Positions 32,017-40,266 of a DNA stretch of 64,000 bases are shown one piece after another (within the stretch, counting starts at the first letter, position 1; each line of letters begins with the position of its first letter). Below the pieces are notes generated by a model. That model saw only the letters and a list, made by a program, of their open reading frames with translations. It was not told where the DNA came from and searched no databases. This DNA is from Anaerotignum propionicum DSM 1682 (GTDB taxonomy: Bacteria > Bacillota > Clostridia > Lachnospirales > Anaerotignaceae), in contig NZ_CP014223.1 in the NCBI RefSeq assembly GCF_001561955.1, forward strand, positions 2,666,001 through 2,730,000. The letters are read 5' to 3'. The translations under genes and the position numbers were made by a program.

Positions 32017-32385
32017 TTACTTCAATGTAACCTTTGCGCCTACTTCTTCCAACTTAGCTTTGATAGCTTCAGCTTCTTCTTTGGAAGCCTGTTCTTTCAG
32101 AACCTTAGGAGCGCCGTCTACAGCTTCCTTAGCTTCTTTCAAGCCAAGACCTGTTACTTCACGAACAACCTTAATAACTTTGATCTTTTCAGCGCCAACG
32201 TCTGTCAATTCAACGTCGAATTCTGTTTTTTCTTCAGCTGCTGCTGCAGGGCCAGCTGCTACTGCTACACCAGCTGCTGCGGATACGCCGAATTCTTCTT
32301 CTGCTGCCTTTACCAAGTCATTCAGTTCTAATACTGTAAGTTCTTTTACAGCTGCAATAATTTCTTCAATTGTCAATTTTGCCAT
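32017..32385 (-). CDS. rplL: 50S ribosomal protein L7/L12
   Basis: A 122-residue acidic stalk protein. The N-terminal dimerisation part ([30 protein letters not shown]), the Ala-rich hinge and the C-terminal factor-binding domain ([32 protein letters not shown]) are all present. The start follows GGAGGTG, 68 bases after rplJ. Transcription ends at the terminator at 31969-32001, not in rpoB as in most relatives. Confidence 0.98.
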   Translation of the reverse strand: MAKLTIEEIIAAVKELTVLELNDLVKAAEEEFGVSAAAGVAVAAGPAAAAEEKTEFDVELTDVGAEKIKVIKVVREVTGLGLKEAKEAVDGAPKVLKEQASKEEAEAIKAKLEEVGAKVTLK

Positions 32386-32453
32386 TTTAAAGCACCTCCG
32401 ATTAATTTTTGTATATACCTGATTTTATTAAATAGGTAATTTTTTTTGTTAGA

Positions 32454-32948
32454 TTATTCTGCTGCCGCATCTTTCTTTGCGATCTGATCGATAACGCGTG
32501 CGAAAGAGGACATAGGGCTCTTGAAGCTGCCCAAAAGCTTGGAAAGCAACACTTCTTTGGAAGGGATATCAGCAACAAGCTTCATGCCTTCAGCGTCATA
32601 TACAACGCCTTCAATTACACCAGCTTTAAATTCCAAAGCTTTTGCATCTTTCGCAACCTTATTCAGGATTGCTGCTGCTGCAGTTGCTTCGCCATAGCTG
32701 AATGCGAATGCACTAGGGCCGGACAGATACTGATCCAAACCTTCAAACTGTGTACCTTGAATTGCAAAGTGCACCATTGTGTTTTTGTAAACTTTATAGT
32801 CAACACCTGCTTCTCTCAACTGCTTTCTAAGAACTGTGTCCTGATCAACAGTCAAGCCTCTTGCGTCTACCATAACTACGGAAGCCGCTTTTTCCAGCTT
32901 TTCTTTGATTTCATTAACGACAACCTGTTTTTGTTCAATCTTTGCCAT
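32454..32948 (-). CDS. rplJ: 50S ribosomal protein L10
   Basis: A 164-residue protein that anchors L7/L12 dimers to the ribosome and represses its own operon. It begins AKIEQKQVVVNEIKEKLEKA, with DARGLTVDQDTVLRKQLREAGVDYKVYKNT in the RNA-binding part and a C-terminal helix for L12 binding. AAGGAGGTG precedes the ATG. The 150-base leader upstream contains the L10-binding fold and an attenuator. Confidence 0.97.
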   Translation of the reverse strand: MAKIEQKQVVVNEIKEKLEKAASVVMVDARGLTVDQDTVLRKQLREAGVDYKVYKNTMVHFAIQGTQFEGLDQYLSGPSAFAFSYGEATAAAAILNKVAKDAKALEFKAGVIEGVVYDAEGMKLVADIPSKEVLLSKLLGSFKSPMSSFARVIDQIAKKDAAAE

Positions 32949-32979
32949 GTTTACACCTCCTTAAATCCTTTATAGATAA

Positions 32980-33080
32980 AGAAAGCCTCTTTGCACATAG
33001 ACAAAGAGGCTTATAGCTCAATTTCAGCAATCTCCTCGGCAGGATTTATGCAAAATGCACCTGCTGTCTACGGCACTATT
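32980..33080 (-). ncRNA. L10 ribosomal protein leader
   Basis: On the minus strand the leader shows the conserved L10-leader core: a GTAGACAGCAGGTG block pairing toward TCCTGCCGAGG, followed by a terminator-like stem. This matches the Firmicutes L10 leader, where the L10/L12 complex binds its own mRNA and switches to termination. Confidence 0.85.
32983..33012 (-). terminator. Attenuator hairpin of the rplJL leader
   Basis: AAGCCTCTTTG and CAAAGAGGCTT are perfect 11-base arms; downstream on the minus strand the sequence is T-rich. It stands between the L10-binding core and the rplJ ribosome site. Confidence 0.8.
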
Positions 33081-33104
33081 CGGTTTTTTCTTTTCAACTT
33101 GTTT

Positions 33105-33133
33105 ATTATACTAAATAACCAAGCATCCGTCAA
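33105..33133 (-). promoter_or_regulatory. Sigma-A promoter of rplJL
   Basis: TTGACG at 33128-33133 and TATAAT at 33105-33110 on the minus strand with a 17-base spacer, starting just after the rplA stop. Confidence 0.85.
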
Positions 33134-33148
33134 GAGCTTTCTTCGAGA

Positions 33149-33844
33149 TTACTCAGAAATTTTCGCAGGGTTAACCTTTACACCAGGGCCCATTGTTGTA
33201 GATAAAACTACACTCTTTAAATACTGACCCTTTGCTGCGGAAGGTTTTGCTTTTATGATAGCACTCATCAGCGTCTGGAAGTTTTCTTCCAGCTTCTCGG
33301 AACCAAAAGATACCTTGCCTACGGGAACATGAATGATATTTGTCTTGTCCAAACGGTATTCAATCTTACCTGCTTTAATATCGTTAATAGCCTTTGTAAC
33401 GTCCATAGTTACAGTACCAGCCTTGGGGTTAGGCATCAAGCCTTTGGGACCCAAAACACGGCCTAAACGACCAACAACACCCATCATGTCAGGTGTTGCA
33501 ACAGCAACATCGAATCCAAACCAGTTATCATTCTGGATTTTGGGGATCAAATCTTCTGCTCCTACGAAATCTGCGCCAGCTGCTAAAGCTTCTTCTGCTT
33601 TATCACCTTTTGCGAATACCAATACACGAACTGTTTTGCCTGTACCGTGTGGAAGAACAACAGCACCACGAACCTGCTGATCAGCATGTCTGCTGTCAAC
33701 ACCCAAACGAATATGCGCTTCTACTGTTGCATCGAACTTTGTAACAGATGTTTTCTGAACCAAATCGATTGCGTCATTTGTATCGTAAAGCATTGCCTTA
33801 TCAACGAGTTTTGTAACCTCGTTATATTTTTTTCCTCTTTTCAC
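33149..33844 (-). CDS. rplA: 50S ribosomal protein L1
   Basis: A 231-residue protein of the L1 stalk, which helps release deacylated tRNA and represses its own operon in many bacteria. It begins [15 protein letters not shown] and contains [15 protein letters not shown] and the signature [22 protein letters not shown]. The start is GTG with AAGGAGGT upstream. A hairpin motif shared with the rplK leader lies at 33861-33890, between rplK and rplA. Confidence 0.98.
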   Translation of the reverse strand: MKRGKKYNEVTKLVDKAMLYDTNDAIDLVQKTSVTKFDATVEAHIRLGVDSRHADQQVRGAVVLPHGTGKTVRVLVFAKGDKAEEALAAGADFVGAEDLIPKIQNDNWFGFDVAVATPDMMGVVGRLGRVLGPKGLMPNPKAGTVTMDVTKAINDIKAGKIEYRLDKTNIIHVPVGKVSFGSEKLEENFQTLMSAIIKAKPSAAKGQYLKSVVLSTTMGPGVKVNPAKISE

Positions 33845-33860
33845 TTTCGTGACCTCCTTA

Positions 33861-33890
33861 TGTGGTAATATCGGGAGAATTCCCTCCCAC
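33861..33890 (-). promoter_or_regulatory. Candidate L1-binding hairpin before rplA
   Basis: On the minus strand GTGGGAGGG ... CTCCCG ... TTACCACA forms an outer GTGG/CCAC and inner GGGA/TCCC stem. The same pattern occurs before rplK at 34360-34390. Confidence 0.6.
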
Positions 33891-33914
33891 TTCTGCCGTC
33901 AAATCAGTCGGCTA

Positions 33915-34340
33915 TTATTCTTCAACAACGATACCCATGCTTCTTGCTGTACCGCAAATCATGCTGTATGCAGTATCAATATTGGCTGCATTCAAGTCAG
34001 GCATTTTCAGCTCTGCAATTTCCATAACCTTAGCTTTGGAAACCTTAGCAACTTTTGTTTTGTTAGGTACACCGGAACCGGATTCAATACCGCAAGCCTT
34101 CTTCAAAAGAACTGCTGCAGGGGGTGTTTTTGTAATAAAAGTATAGCTTCTATCCTGATATACAGTAATAACAACAGGGATAATTAAACCTGCCTGAGAA
34201 GCTGTTCTTTCATTAAATTCTTTACAAAAGCCCATGATGTTTACACCATGCTGACCTAACGCAGGACCAACAGGAGGAGCGGGTGTTGCCTTCGCTGCTG
34301 GAATCTGTAATTTGATATAACCTGTTACCTTCTTTGCCAT
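33915..34340 (-). CDS. rplK: 50S ribosomal protein L11
   Basis: A 141-residue protein of the GTPase centre. It begins [34 protein letters not shown], the universal L11 opening, with the C-terminal RNA-binding domain ending in RSMGIVVEE. The ATG at 34340 follows AGGAGGTG; the earlier in-frame start at 34349 is inside the ribosome site region. It lies about 80 bases after nusG and before rplA, the standard order. Confidence 0.97.
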   Translation of the reverse strand: MAKKVTGYIKLQIPAAKATPAPPVGPALGQHGVNIMGFCKEFNERTASQAGLIIPVVITVYQDRSYTFITKTPPAAVLLKKACGIESGSGVPNKTKVAKVSKAKVMEIAELKMPDLNAANIDTAYSMICGTARSMGIVVEE

Positions 34341-34359
34341 GATTGGCACCTCCTATAAA

Positions 34360-34390
34360 TGTGGTAATTAGCGGGGATTTTCCCTCCCAC
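34360..34390 (-). promoter_or_regulatory. Candidate L1-binding hairpin before rplK
   Basis: The same fold as at 33861-33890: GTGGGAGGG, ATCCCCG and TTACCACA on the minus strand, placed a dozen bases before the rplK ribosome site. Confidence 0.6.
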
Positions 34391-34422
34391 CTGGCGGCTT
34401 ACCGCCTTATGAAACGTTGACT

Positions 34423-34977
34423 TTAAATCTTGGTAATCTGAGTGAAATCAAGCTCAACCGGTGTTTCTCTGCCGAAGATGGAAAGACTGACCACAACGAT
34501 TTTCTTATTGGTATTGATTTCTTTAATCTGACCAACAGAATCCGCAAAAGGTCCGGAAACAACACGGACAGGCTCGCCCAATGCTATATCCAGATTTTCC
34601 ACCTCGCCACCAATACCCATTGCTCTTACTTCCATATCGGTCAAAGGCACAGGCTTGGAACCGGGGCCAACAAAACTTGTAACGCCTCTTGTGTTTCTGA
34701 CTACATACCATGTTTCATCGTTCATAATCATTTTTATCAGCACATAGCCGGGAAAGACCTTGCGCTGAACAGTTTTTTTCTGTCCGTCCTTAATCTCCAC
34801 AACATCCTGCAAAGGTACACTGATCTCATGAATTTGATCCTGCATGCCTCTGTTTTCAACCGTTTTTTCAATATTGGCTTTTACTTTGTTTTCATACCCA
34901 GAGTAGGTATGTACAACGTACCATTTTGATTCGGCAGATATTTTGATTTCTTCTGGCTTGTTGATTTCTTCAGACAT
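34423..34977 (-). CDS. nusG: Transcription elongation and antitermination factor NusG
   Basis: A 184-residue factor with the NGN domain (KWYVVHTYSGYENKVKANIEK, then KVFPGYVLIKM and NTRGVTSFVGPGSKPVPL) and a C-terminal KOW domain (GEPVRVVSGPFADSVGQIKEI). It couples RNA polymerase to Rho or the ribosome. It has a short charged N-terminal extension of about 18 residues before the NGN domain. The ribosome site before the ATG is weak (GGATGG). It lies 29 bases after secE. Confidence 0.97.
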   Translation of the reverse strand: MSEEINKPEEIKISAESKWYVVHTYSGYENKVKANIEKTVENRGMQDQIHEISVPLQDVVEIKDGQKKTVQRKVFPGYVLIKMIMNDETWYVVRNTRGVTSFVGPGSKPVPLTDMEVRAMGIGGEVENLDIALGEPVRVVSGPFADSVGQIKEINTNKKIVVVSLSIFGRETPVELDFTQITKI

Positions 34978-35006
34978 AATACCATCCTTTTTCTACTCGA
35001 TTTGTC

Positions 35007-35264
35007 TTAACCCAAAAGTCCGATAATCGCACTGTATCCGGCTGAGAATACCGAATCCATACAAAAAATGAGAACACCGAGAATTAGGGAAGTAACAATA
35101 ACGGTAAACGTTTTCTTCGCAATTTCAGGACGGCCGGGCCAAATAATTTTTTTAAATTCAGCCTTGTACTCCGCGAAGCCATCTCTGTCACTGTTTTTCT
35201 TTACTTGCTTCGGCTTTGCTTGTTTCGTTTCGCTCGTTTGGTTAATGTTTTGCTTTTCTTCCAT
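35007..35264 (-). CDS. secE: Preprotein translocase subunit SecE
   Basis: An 85-residue protein with a polar, lysine-rich N-terminal part and a single C-terminal membrane segment (about residues 50-83) preceded by the conserved EFKKIIWPGRPEIAKKT amphipathic helix. This is the one-span Firmicutes form that clamps SecY. It is 32 bases after rpmG and precedes nusG. Confidence 0.96.
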   Translation of the reverse strand: MEEKQNINQTSETKQAKPKQVKKNSDRDGFAEYKAEFKKIIWPGRPEIAKKTFTVIVTSLILGVLIFCMDSVFSAGYSAIIGLLG

Positions 35265-35296
35265 ACGTTCACTTCCTTTGTCGGAATTTCCCCTAC

Positions 35297-35446
35297 TTAC
35301 TTTGTTTCCTTGTGTAATGTATGGGCTTTACAGAACTTACAATACTTTTTGATTTCCATTCTGTCAGGCATAGTTTTCTTGTCCTTGGTAGTGCTGTAAT
35401 TTCTTTGTTTGCACTCTGTGCAGGCTAAGGTAATTCTTGTTCTCAA
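35297..35446 (-). CDS. rpmG: 50S ribosomal protein L33
   Basis: A 49-residue protein, [16 protein letters not shown] through [18 protein letters not shown]. The two Cys pairs (CTEC and CKFC) make it the zinc-binding C+ form. The start is an unusual TTG at 35446, seven bases after GGAGGT; starting at upstream ATG codons would add residues foreign to the family. It is the first gene of the rpmG-secE-nusG-rplK-rplA transcript. Confidence 0.94.
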   Translation of the reverse strand: MRTRITLACTECKQRNYSTTKDKKTMPDRMEIKKYCKFCKAHTLHKETK

Positions 35447-35512
35447 GCTCTCCACCTCCATTGCTGATGATATTTTTTTGTACATAAAAAAAAGACCTGC
35501 GTCTTCTAGTTC

Positions 35513-35542
35513 AGAATAACACAAGTCTATTTCAATTGTCAA
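35513..35542 (-). promoter_or_regulatory. Sigma-A promoter of the rpmG-secE-nusG operon
   Basis: TTGACA at 35537-35542 and TATTCT at 35513-35518 on the minus strand with an 18-base spacer, about 65 bases before the rpmG start. Confidence 0.75.
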
Positions 35543-35602
35543 CAACAATTCATGGAAAATGCAACTTTTTTCTGCAAAATAAGCAGTAATTGCAAAAATA
35601 TG

Positions 35603-35854
35603 TTATTGATTGTTTATAAACTCCTCTAAAGCCTCTGCCAACTGATCGGGACAGCTGCTTTTTCTCATCCCACAAGAAATTCCCTTTAATCTCTTTGAAG
35701 CCTCGTCCGGCGTCATGCCCTCAGCCAATGCTGCCAAGCCCTTATGGTTGCCATCACAGCCGCCAATAAAGGATACGTTTTTCACCACACCATCTTCCAC
35801 ATCAAATTCCAACTTCGTGGCACAAATCCCTTTCGTATTAAAGCTATAATGCAT
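35603..35854 (-). CDS. TSCPD domain protein (TIGR03905 family)
   Basis: An 83-residue protein of the TIGR03905 type. The TSCPD domain also occurs at the C-terminus of B12-dependent ribonucleotide reductases. The conserved Cys positions are visible: KGICATKLEF, SFIGGCDGNHKGL, GISCGMRKSSCPDQLAEAL. The cysteines suggest metal binding, but its function is not established. It is a single-gene unit upstream of the ferredoxin gene, on the other strand. Confidence 0.88.
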   Translation of the reverse strand: MHYSFNTKGICATKLEFDVEDGVVKNVSFIGGCDGNHKGLAALAEGMTPDEASKRLKGISCGMRKSSCPDQLAEALEEFINNQ

Positions 35855-36383
35855 CCTTTATCCCCCTTGCTTTTCGAATACTGTAACAGCATATCACACA
35901 ATCCGGCATAATTCAATATTTTTCAGCATCCCCTCTTGGCTTAAACTGGTTTAAAAAGCCTCTTTCTTGCTAATGCCGTTATCTAAATCCCACTTGGGTT
36001 CCCATTAAAGTTTGATTTTACCCTTTTAGAGAGCAAAAAACTCACTTTGGTTTGCGAGAAACTTATTAAAATTTAAAATGCCATTATTATAGGTAGAAAG
36101 ACATCGAATTCAGCCTCATCACGCTACTTCCCCGAGGTGAAAATTTCTACCAATCAGACTTTTGGGCAAAAGTATCGAATCAAACAGCAAGCAAAGATTT
36201 TGTCGATAAAATTTGAGACATCCCTATTATTTCAGAATACTCTGAGCATAAGTAAATTCAAATTTATTGTATAATATTACATTTTTTTATGTTTTTTTCT
36301 CTGCAAATTTTAAATATCCCTTGCACATTGTAATATTTTGATATACAATAGGCTTTGTAGAATGAAGAAGGAGGTGTTTTATA
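35855..36383. other. Intergenic region before the ferredoxin gene
   Basis: About 530 AT-rich bases with no supported gene. The right end contains the ferredoxin promoter; nothing else could be identified. Confidence 0.55.
36321..36349 (+). promoter_or_regulatory. Sigma-A promoter of the ferredoxin gene
   Basis: TTGCAC at 36321-36326 and TACAAT at 36344-36349 with a 17-base spacer; the leader carries an AGGAGGT ribosome site. Confidence 0.75.
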
Positions 36384-36554
36384 ATGGCTCACAAAATCGG
36401 ACCTGAATGTATCGGTTGTGGCGCTTGTGCTGGCGAATGTCCTACAAGCTGTATCGTTGACGCTGGCGGTGTTTTTGAAATTAAAGCTGCTGATTGCATT
36501 GATTGCGGTACATGTGTTGGTGCCTGTCCTACAGGTGCAATTAAACCCGAATAA
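36384..36554 (+). CDS. 2[4Fe-4S] ferredoxin, clostridial type
   Basis: A 56-residue electron carrier found by reading the sequence after AGGAGGT. Two cluster motifs are complete: C-I-G-C-G-A-C-A-G-E-C-P (residues about 9-20) and C-I-D-C-G-T-C-V-G-A-C-P (about 38-49), each preceded by an acidic residue. This is the low-potential ferredoxin that serves pyruvate:ferredoxin oxidoreductase, hydrogenase and Rnf in fermentative clostridia. It has its own promoter and its own terminator, so it is a monocistronic gene. A longer frame over the same stretch (36418-36603) is a shadow. Confidence 0.97.
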   Translation: MAHKIGPECIGCGACAGECPTSCIVDAGGVFEIKAADCIDCGTCVGACPTGAIKPE

Positions 36555-36565
36555 TTTTTACTTAG

Positions 36566-36592
36566 AAAAGTGGGCTTTTGTCCACTTTTTTA
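36566..36592 (+). terminator. Intrinsic terminator after ferredoxin
   Basis: AAAAGTGG and CCACTTTT arms around an eight-base loop followed by T residues, 12 bases after the ferredoxin stop. Confidence 0.88.
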
Positions 36593-37125
36593 TTTTAAAC
36601 TGATATAATCATTTAACGAAACTGATTTTTGAAAAGCAAACTTATAGTTTTTCATAGATTTTTTTATTTCCCTGCGTTCATATTTTCCCCAATAAGATGC
36701 CTTTCTAACGAGAAAGTAATTTGAGAATTTTTTATCATTTTTATAGGCTCCTTTCTAAAATATTTTAGGATGCATTTTGAAATGAATTATCCCAGATATT
36801 AGAGATTATTCATCAGAAAGAATTCCTATTTTATATACCATGAAATAAATCAGGTGTTTGTGTCAGCTCAGCCGTAAGATATAATGTCTTTCAATTTATA
36901 GCTGACCATATTTTTTTCCACGATCACTTTTCTATAATCTTTACTCAAAAACATAAAAACTAACCTTTTTAAACACTTCACTTGATTTAATCATGCAGGC
37001 ACCTATCCCCGACTAGCAGATATCGTATTTTTATTCATTTTTATACATAGTATTTTGATTCTGCATCAAACATATTACCATCGTTTACTTTAAAAATATA
37101 AAATTTCGAGATATATTAACACACA

Positions 37126-37153
37126 AAAAACCCCCCTGCATTTTTGCAGGGGG
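37126..37153 (-). terminator. Intrinsic terminator after gdhA
   Basis: CCCCCTGCA and TGCAGGGGG at 37132-37140 and 37145-37153 with a four-base loop, then six T on the minus strand. It is about 120 bases past the gdhA stop. Confidence 0.88.
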
Positions 37154-37274
37154 TAATCTATTAGGAACCAACCTATTTTTTCATCTTCCCCATCTGTTTA
37201 ACCCTTAAATAAACAGATTTAAATTGTTACATCTCAGAAATGACGCCCTTGTCATCTCGTCGATTGTTTGGTTA

Positions 37275-38621
37275 TTATACCAAACCTTGAGCCATCATAG
37301 CAGCAGCAACTTTCTTGAAACCTGCAATGTTAGCGCCTGCTACCAAGTCATAGCCTAAGCCATATTCTTCAGCTGCTTCTACGGATACAGCGTGAATATT
37401 TTTCATAATACCTTTCAACTTTTCATCTACTTCTTCAGCAGACCAGTTGTATCTCATGGAGTTCTGAGCCATTTCCAATGCGGAAACTGCTACACCACCA
37501 GCATTTACAGCCTTAGAAGGACCAACAACCAAGCCCTTGCTCTGGATGTATGTCAATGCTTCGTTTGTTGTAGGCATATTTGCAACTTCGATGTAGTACT
37601 TTGTGCCATTGTCAATGATCTTCTGAGCTTCGTCCATGTTGATTTCATTCTGTGTTGCACAAGGCATGCAGATATCAACTTTAACTTCCCAAGGTTTTGT
37701 TTTAGCAACAAACTTGCAGCCAAATTTATCAGCATAATCCTGAGCGCGGTCACGGCCGGAAACTCTCATTTCAACTAAGAAGTCAATCTTTTCAGGTGTT
37801 ACAACACCATCGGGATCATATACATAGCCGTCAGGACCGGAAATTGTTACAACTTTACCGCCCAATTCAGCTACTTTCTGGCAAACACCCCAAGCAACGT
37901 TACCGAAACCGGAAATTGCAACTGTTTTGCCCTTCATTGTATCGCCCAAGTGAGTCAATACTTCATTTACATAGTAAGTAGCACCAAAGCCTGTAGCTTC
38001 AGGTCTAATCAAAGAACCACCGAATTCCATGTTCTTACCTGTGAGAACGCCGTTTTCCCAAACGCCTTTGATTCTCTTATACTGACCGTAAAGGAAACCG
38101 ATTTCTCTACCGCCAACACCGATATCGCCAGCAGGAACGTCAACGTCAGGTCCAATATGTCTGTAAAGTTCTGTCATGAAAGCCTGGCAGAATCTCATGA
38201 TTTCCATGTCGCTCTTACCTCTAGGATCGAAGTCGGAACCACCTTTACCGCCACCGATAGGCAAACCTGTCAAGCTGTTTTTGAAGATCTGTTCAAAACC
38301 AAGGAACTTGATGATACCAATGTATACGGAAGGATGGAAACGAAGACCGCCCTTGTAAGGACCAATTGCACTATTAAACTGTACTCTGAAACCACGGTTA
38401 ACCTGCACTTTGCCAGCGTCATCAACCCATGTTACTCTAAAAGAAATAGCTCTTTCAGGCTCTACGATTCTTTCCAACAAACCTGTTTTTTCATATTCAG
38501 GATGTGTTTCTACTACTTTCTCAATAGAGTGAAATACTTCTTCTACTGTCTGGATGAATTCGGGCTCACCAGCATTACGTTTTTTAACCTGTTCGATTAC
38601 ACTTGCCATATAAGCGTTCAT
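37275..38621 (-). CDS. gdhA: Glutamate dehydrogenase, NADP-type hexameric family
   Basis: A 448-residue enzyme interconverting glutamate and 2-oxoglutarate plus ammonia. Residues for substrate binding are visible: KGGLRFHPSV near 90, GGGKGGSDFDPRGKSD with the catalytic Lys near 125, and PAGDIGVGGREIG. The Rossmann domain has SGFGNVAWG. Length matches the GdhA family of bacteria. In amino-acid fermenters this enzyme is often abundant; the coenzyme choice cannot be told from sequence alone. It is monocistronic with its own terminator. Confidence 0.97.
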   Translation of the reverse strand: MNAYMASVIEQVKKRNAGEPEFIQTVEEVFHSIEKVVETHPEYEKTGLLERIVEPERAISFRVTWVDDAGKVQVNRGFRVQFNSAIGPYKGGLRFHPSVYIGIIKFLGFEQIFKNSLTGLPIGGGKGGSDFDPRGKSDMEIMRFCQAFMTELYRHIGPDVDVPAGDIGVGGREIGFLYGQYKRIKGVWENGVLTGKNMEFGGSLIRPEATGFGATYYVNEVLTHLGDTMKGKTVAISGFGNVAWGVCQKVAELGGKVVTISGPDGYVYDPDGVVTPEKIDFLVEMRVSGRDRAQDYADKFGCKFVAKTKPWEVKVDICMPCATQNEINMDEAQKIIDNGTKYYIEVANMPTTNEALTYIQSKGLVVGPSKAVNAGGVAVSALEMAQNSMRYNWSAEEVDEKLKGIMKNIHAVSVEAAEEYGLGYDLVAGANIAGFKKVAAAMMAQGLV

Positions 38622-39070
38622 AACTCATTGCCTCCTACATTTGTCTTTTCTTTAACTTTGTTTTATCGCTAAGACCTAAAAAAACACTTCGCCATTGAAG
38701 CATCTTTCCATAAAAAACTTGGCAATTTCTTCTTTTATTTTAACAACAAAGCATCCATTACCTTGTTTTACGTTGATATTATAACATACTTTTTTCTTTT
38801 GTGTAGGACTTTTTTGAAGTTTTATCTTTATTTTTACACAAATTTTATGCCCTAGAATTATGCAAAAAAACGTTTAATATTTATTTTGATATAATTCGCC
38901 TTTTCTGACATAAAAATACACAAAAAACGTTTAAATTTAATGAAATTTATATGCATATTATACTACCCCTGTTTTTTTAAGAAAACAATGCCTTTCTCTT
39001 ACTAACATATCATCCCTGTTGTTTGAGAAGCGCTTTATTTTTTTCCCCTCTTCTGTTATCATTTCCACAA
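38622..39070. other. gdhA leader and mreB downstream region
   Basis: About 450 AT-rich bases. A TATAAT box near 38777 on the minus strand is a possible gdhA -10 element, but its -35 is poor. No gene or known leader RNA was found. Confidence 0.5.
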
Positions 39071-39107
39071 AAAAGTGCAATTATAAGAAAAAATCTTATA
39101 ATTGCAC
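39071..39107 (-). terminator. Intrinsic terminator after mreB
   Basis: Perfect 14-base arms, GTGCAATTATAAGA at 39075-39088 and its complement at 39094-39107, followed by T on the minus strand. Confidence 0.9.
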
Positions 39108-39113
39108 AACTTT

Positions 39114-40157
39114 TTATTTTTTATTGAAAAAACCCATTTTTCCTTTGCTTTCTTCGCCCATTGTATCGGCCATAAACTCAATATACCTTCCTGTGCCAAT
39201 TGCAACACAGCTAACCGCATCCTCAGCTACCATAGCATTAATGCCGGTCTTACTTTGAATCAGTTTATCCAAGCCGTATAATAAGCTACCGCCCCCGGTC
39301 ATAACAATTCCCCGTTCGAAAATATCAGCTGCCAATTCAGGTGGTGTGCGCTCCAAAACGCCATGTACCGCATCAGAAATTGCCAATGCAGATTCCAGCA
39401 ACGCTTCCATCATCTCATCTGAGGTAACCGTTATATTTTTGGGTAAACCTGTAATTAAATTTCGTCCTCTCACATCCATGCTTACAGGCATAGAACGTTC
39501 AAAGACTGTACCTATCTCAATTTTTAAATCTTCCGCTGTTCTTTCACCAATCAATACGTTATGTTTTTTCCTCATATAACGAATGATTGCATCATCAAAA
39601 TTATCACCAGCAATCTTCAAGGAGTAGCTTACTACTGCCCCGCCTAAAGAAATTACAGCAATATCTGTTGTTCCACCGCCAATATCTACCACCATACTTC
39701 CGCATGCTCTGGAAATATCGATGCCAGAACCAATGGCTGCGGCAATGGGTTCTTCAATAATATGAACCCTTCTCGCCCCCGCCTGTCTTGTTGCATCCTC
39801 AACTGCACGTTTTTCTACCTCGGTTGCACTGCTTGGTACGCATACTGCGATGGTCGGTTTTACAAAAGAACGTTTTCCCAAGGCTTTTTCTATAAAATAT
39901 TGCAACATTTTTTCCGTTACATCAAAATTAGATATAACGCCTTCTCTTAAAGGACGAATCGCAACTATATTACCCGGAGTTCTCCCCAGCATTCGTCTCG
40001 CTTCTTCCCCAACCGCTAAAATGCTGTTGGAATCTTTATCAATGGCAACCACTGAAGGTTCACGAATTACAATTCCCTGACCCTTGATATATACCAGCAC
40101 GCTGGCTGTACCCAAGTCTATCCCTATGTTATCGCCAAAACTCATAAAATTGAACAT
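39114..40157 (-). CDS. mreB: Rod shape-determining protein, MreB/Mbl family
   Basis: A 347-residue actin homologue that organises lateral wall synthesis. The phosphate-1 loop GIDLGTASVLVY, phosphate-2 DIGGGTTDIAVI and adenosine motif MTGGGSLLYGLD are clear. It begins with MSFG-like residues typical of membrane-binding MreB N-termini. The ATG at 40157 follows AAAGGAG. It is not next to mreC and mreD, so it may be an Mbl or MreBH-type paralog; which one cannot be decided here. Confidence 0.92.
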   Translation of the reverse strand: MFNFMSFGDNIGIDLGTASVLVYIKGQGIVIREPSVVAIDKDSNSILAVGEEARRMLGRTPGNIVAIRPLREGVISNFDVTEKMLQYFIEKALGKRSFVKPTIAVCVPSSATEVEKRAVEDATRQAGARRVHIIEEPIAAAIGSGIDISRACGSMVVDIGGGTTDIAVISLGGAVVSYSLKIAGDNFDDAIIRYMRKKHNVLIGERTAEDLKIEIGTVFERSMPVSMDVRGRNLITGLPKNITVTSDEMMEALLESALAISDAVHGVLERTPPELAADIFERGIVMTGGGSLLYGLDKLIQSKTGINAMVAEDAVSCVAIGTGRYIEFMADTMGEESKGKMGFFNKK

Positions 40158-40266
40158 GATGACGCTCCTTTGTCCCTCTAAACTCTCTGTATTCTTACAG
40201 TATACTGGAAACATACTGTTCTGAAAAGATGTATTTTTACAAAAAAACCATTATTTTACCTTTTCT

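Larger units (their letters stand above)
36555..37274. other. Gap between ferredoxin and gdhA
   Basis: About 720 bases with terminators at both ends and no supported gene between them. A short GTCAGCT/AGCTGAC inverted pair occurs near 36860-36905, too loose to interpret. Confidence 0.55.

Noticed and set aside
36418-36603. A 61-codon plus-strand frame of hydrophobic residues
   Set aside because: It is an out-of-frame reading of the ferredoxin gene and its terminator.
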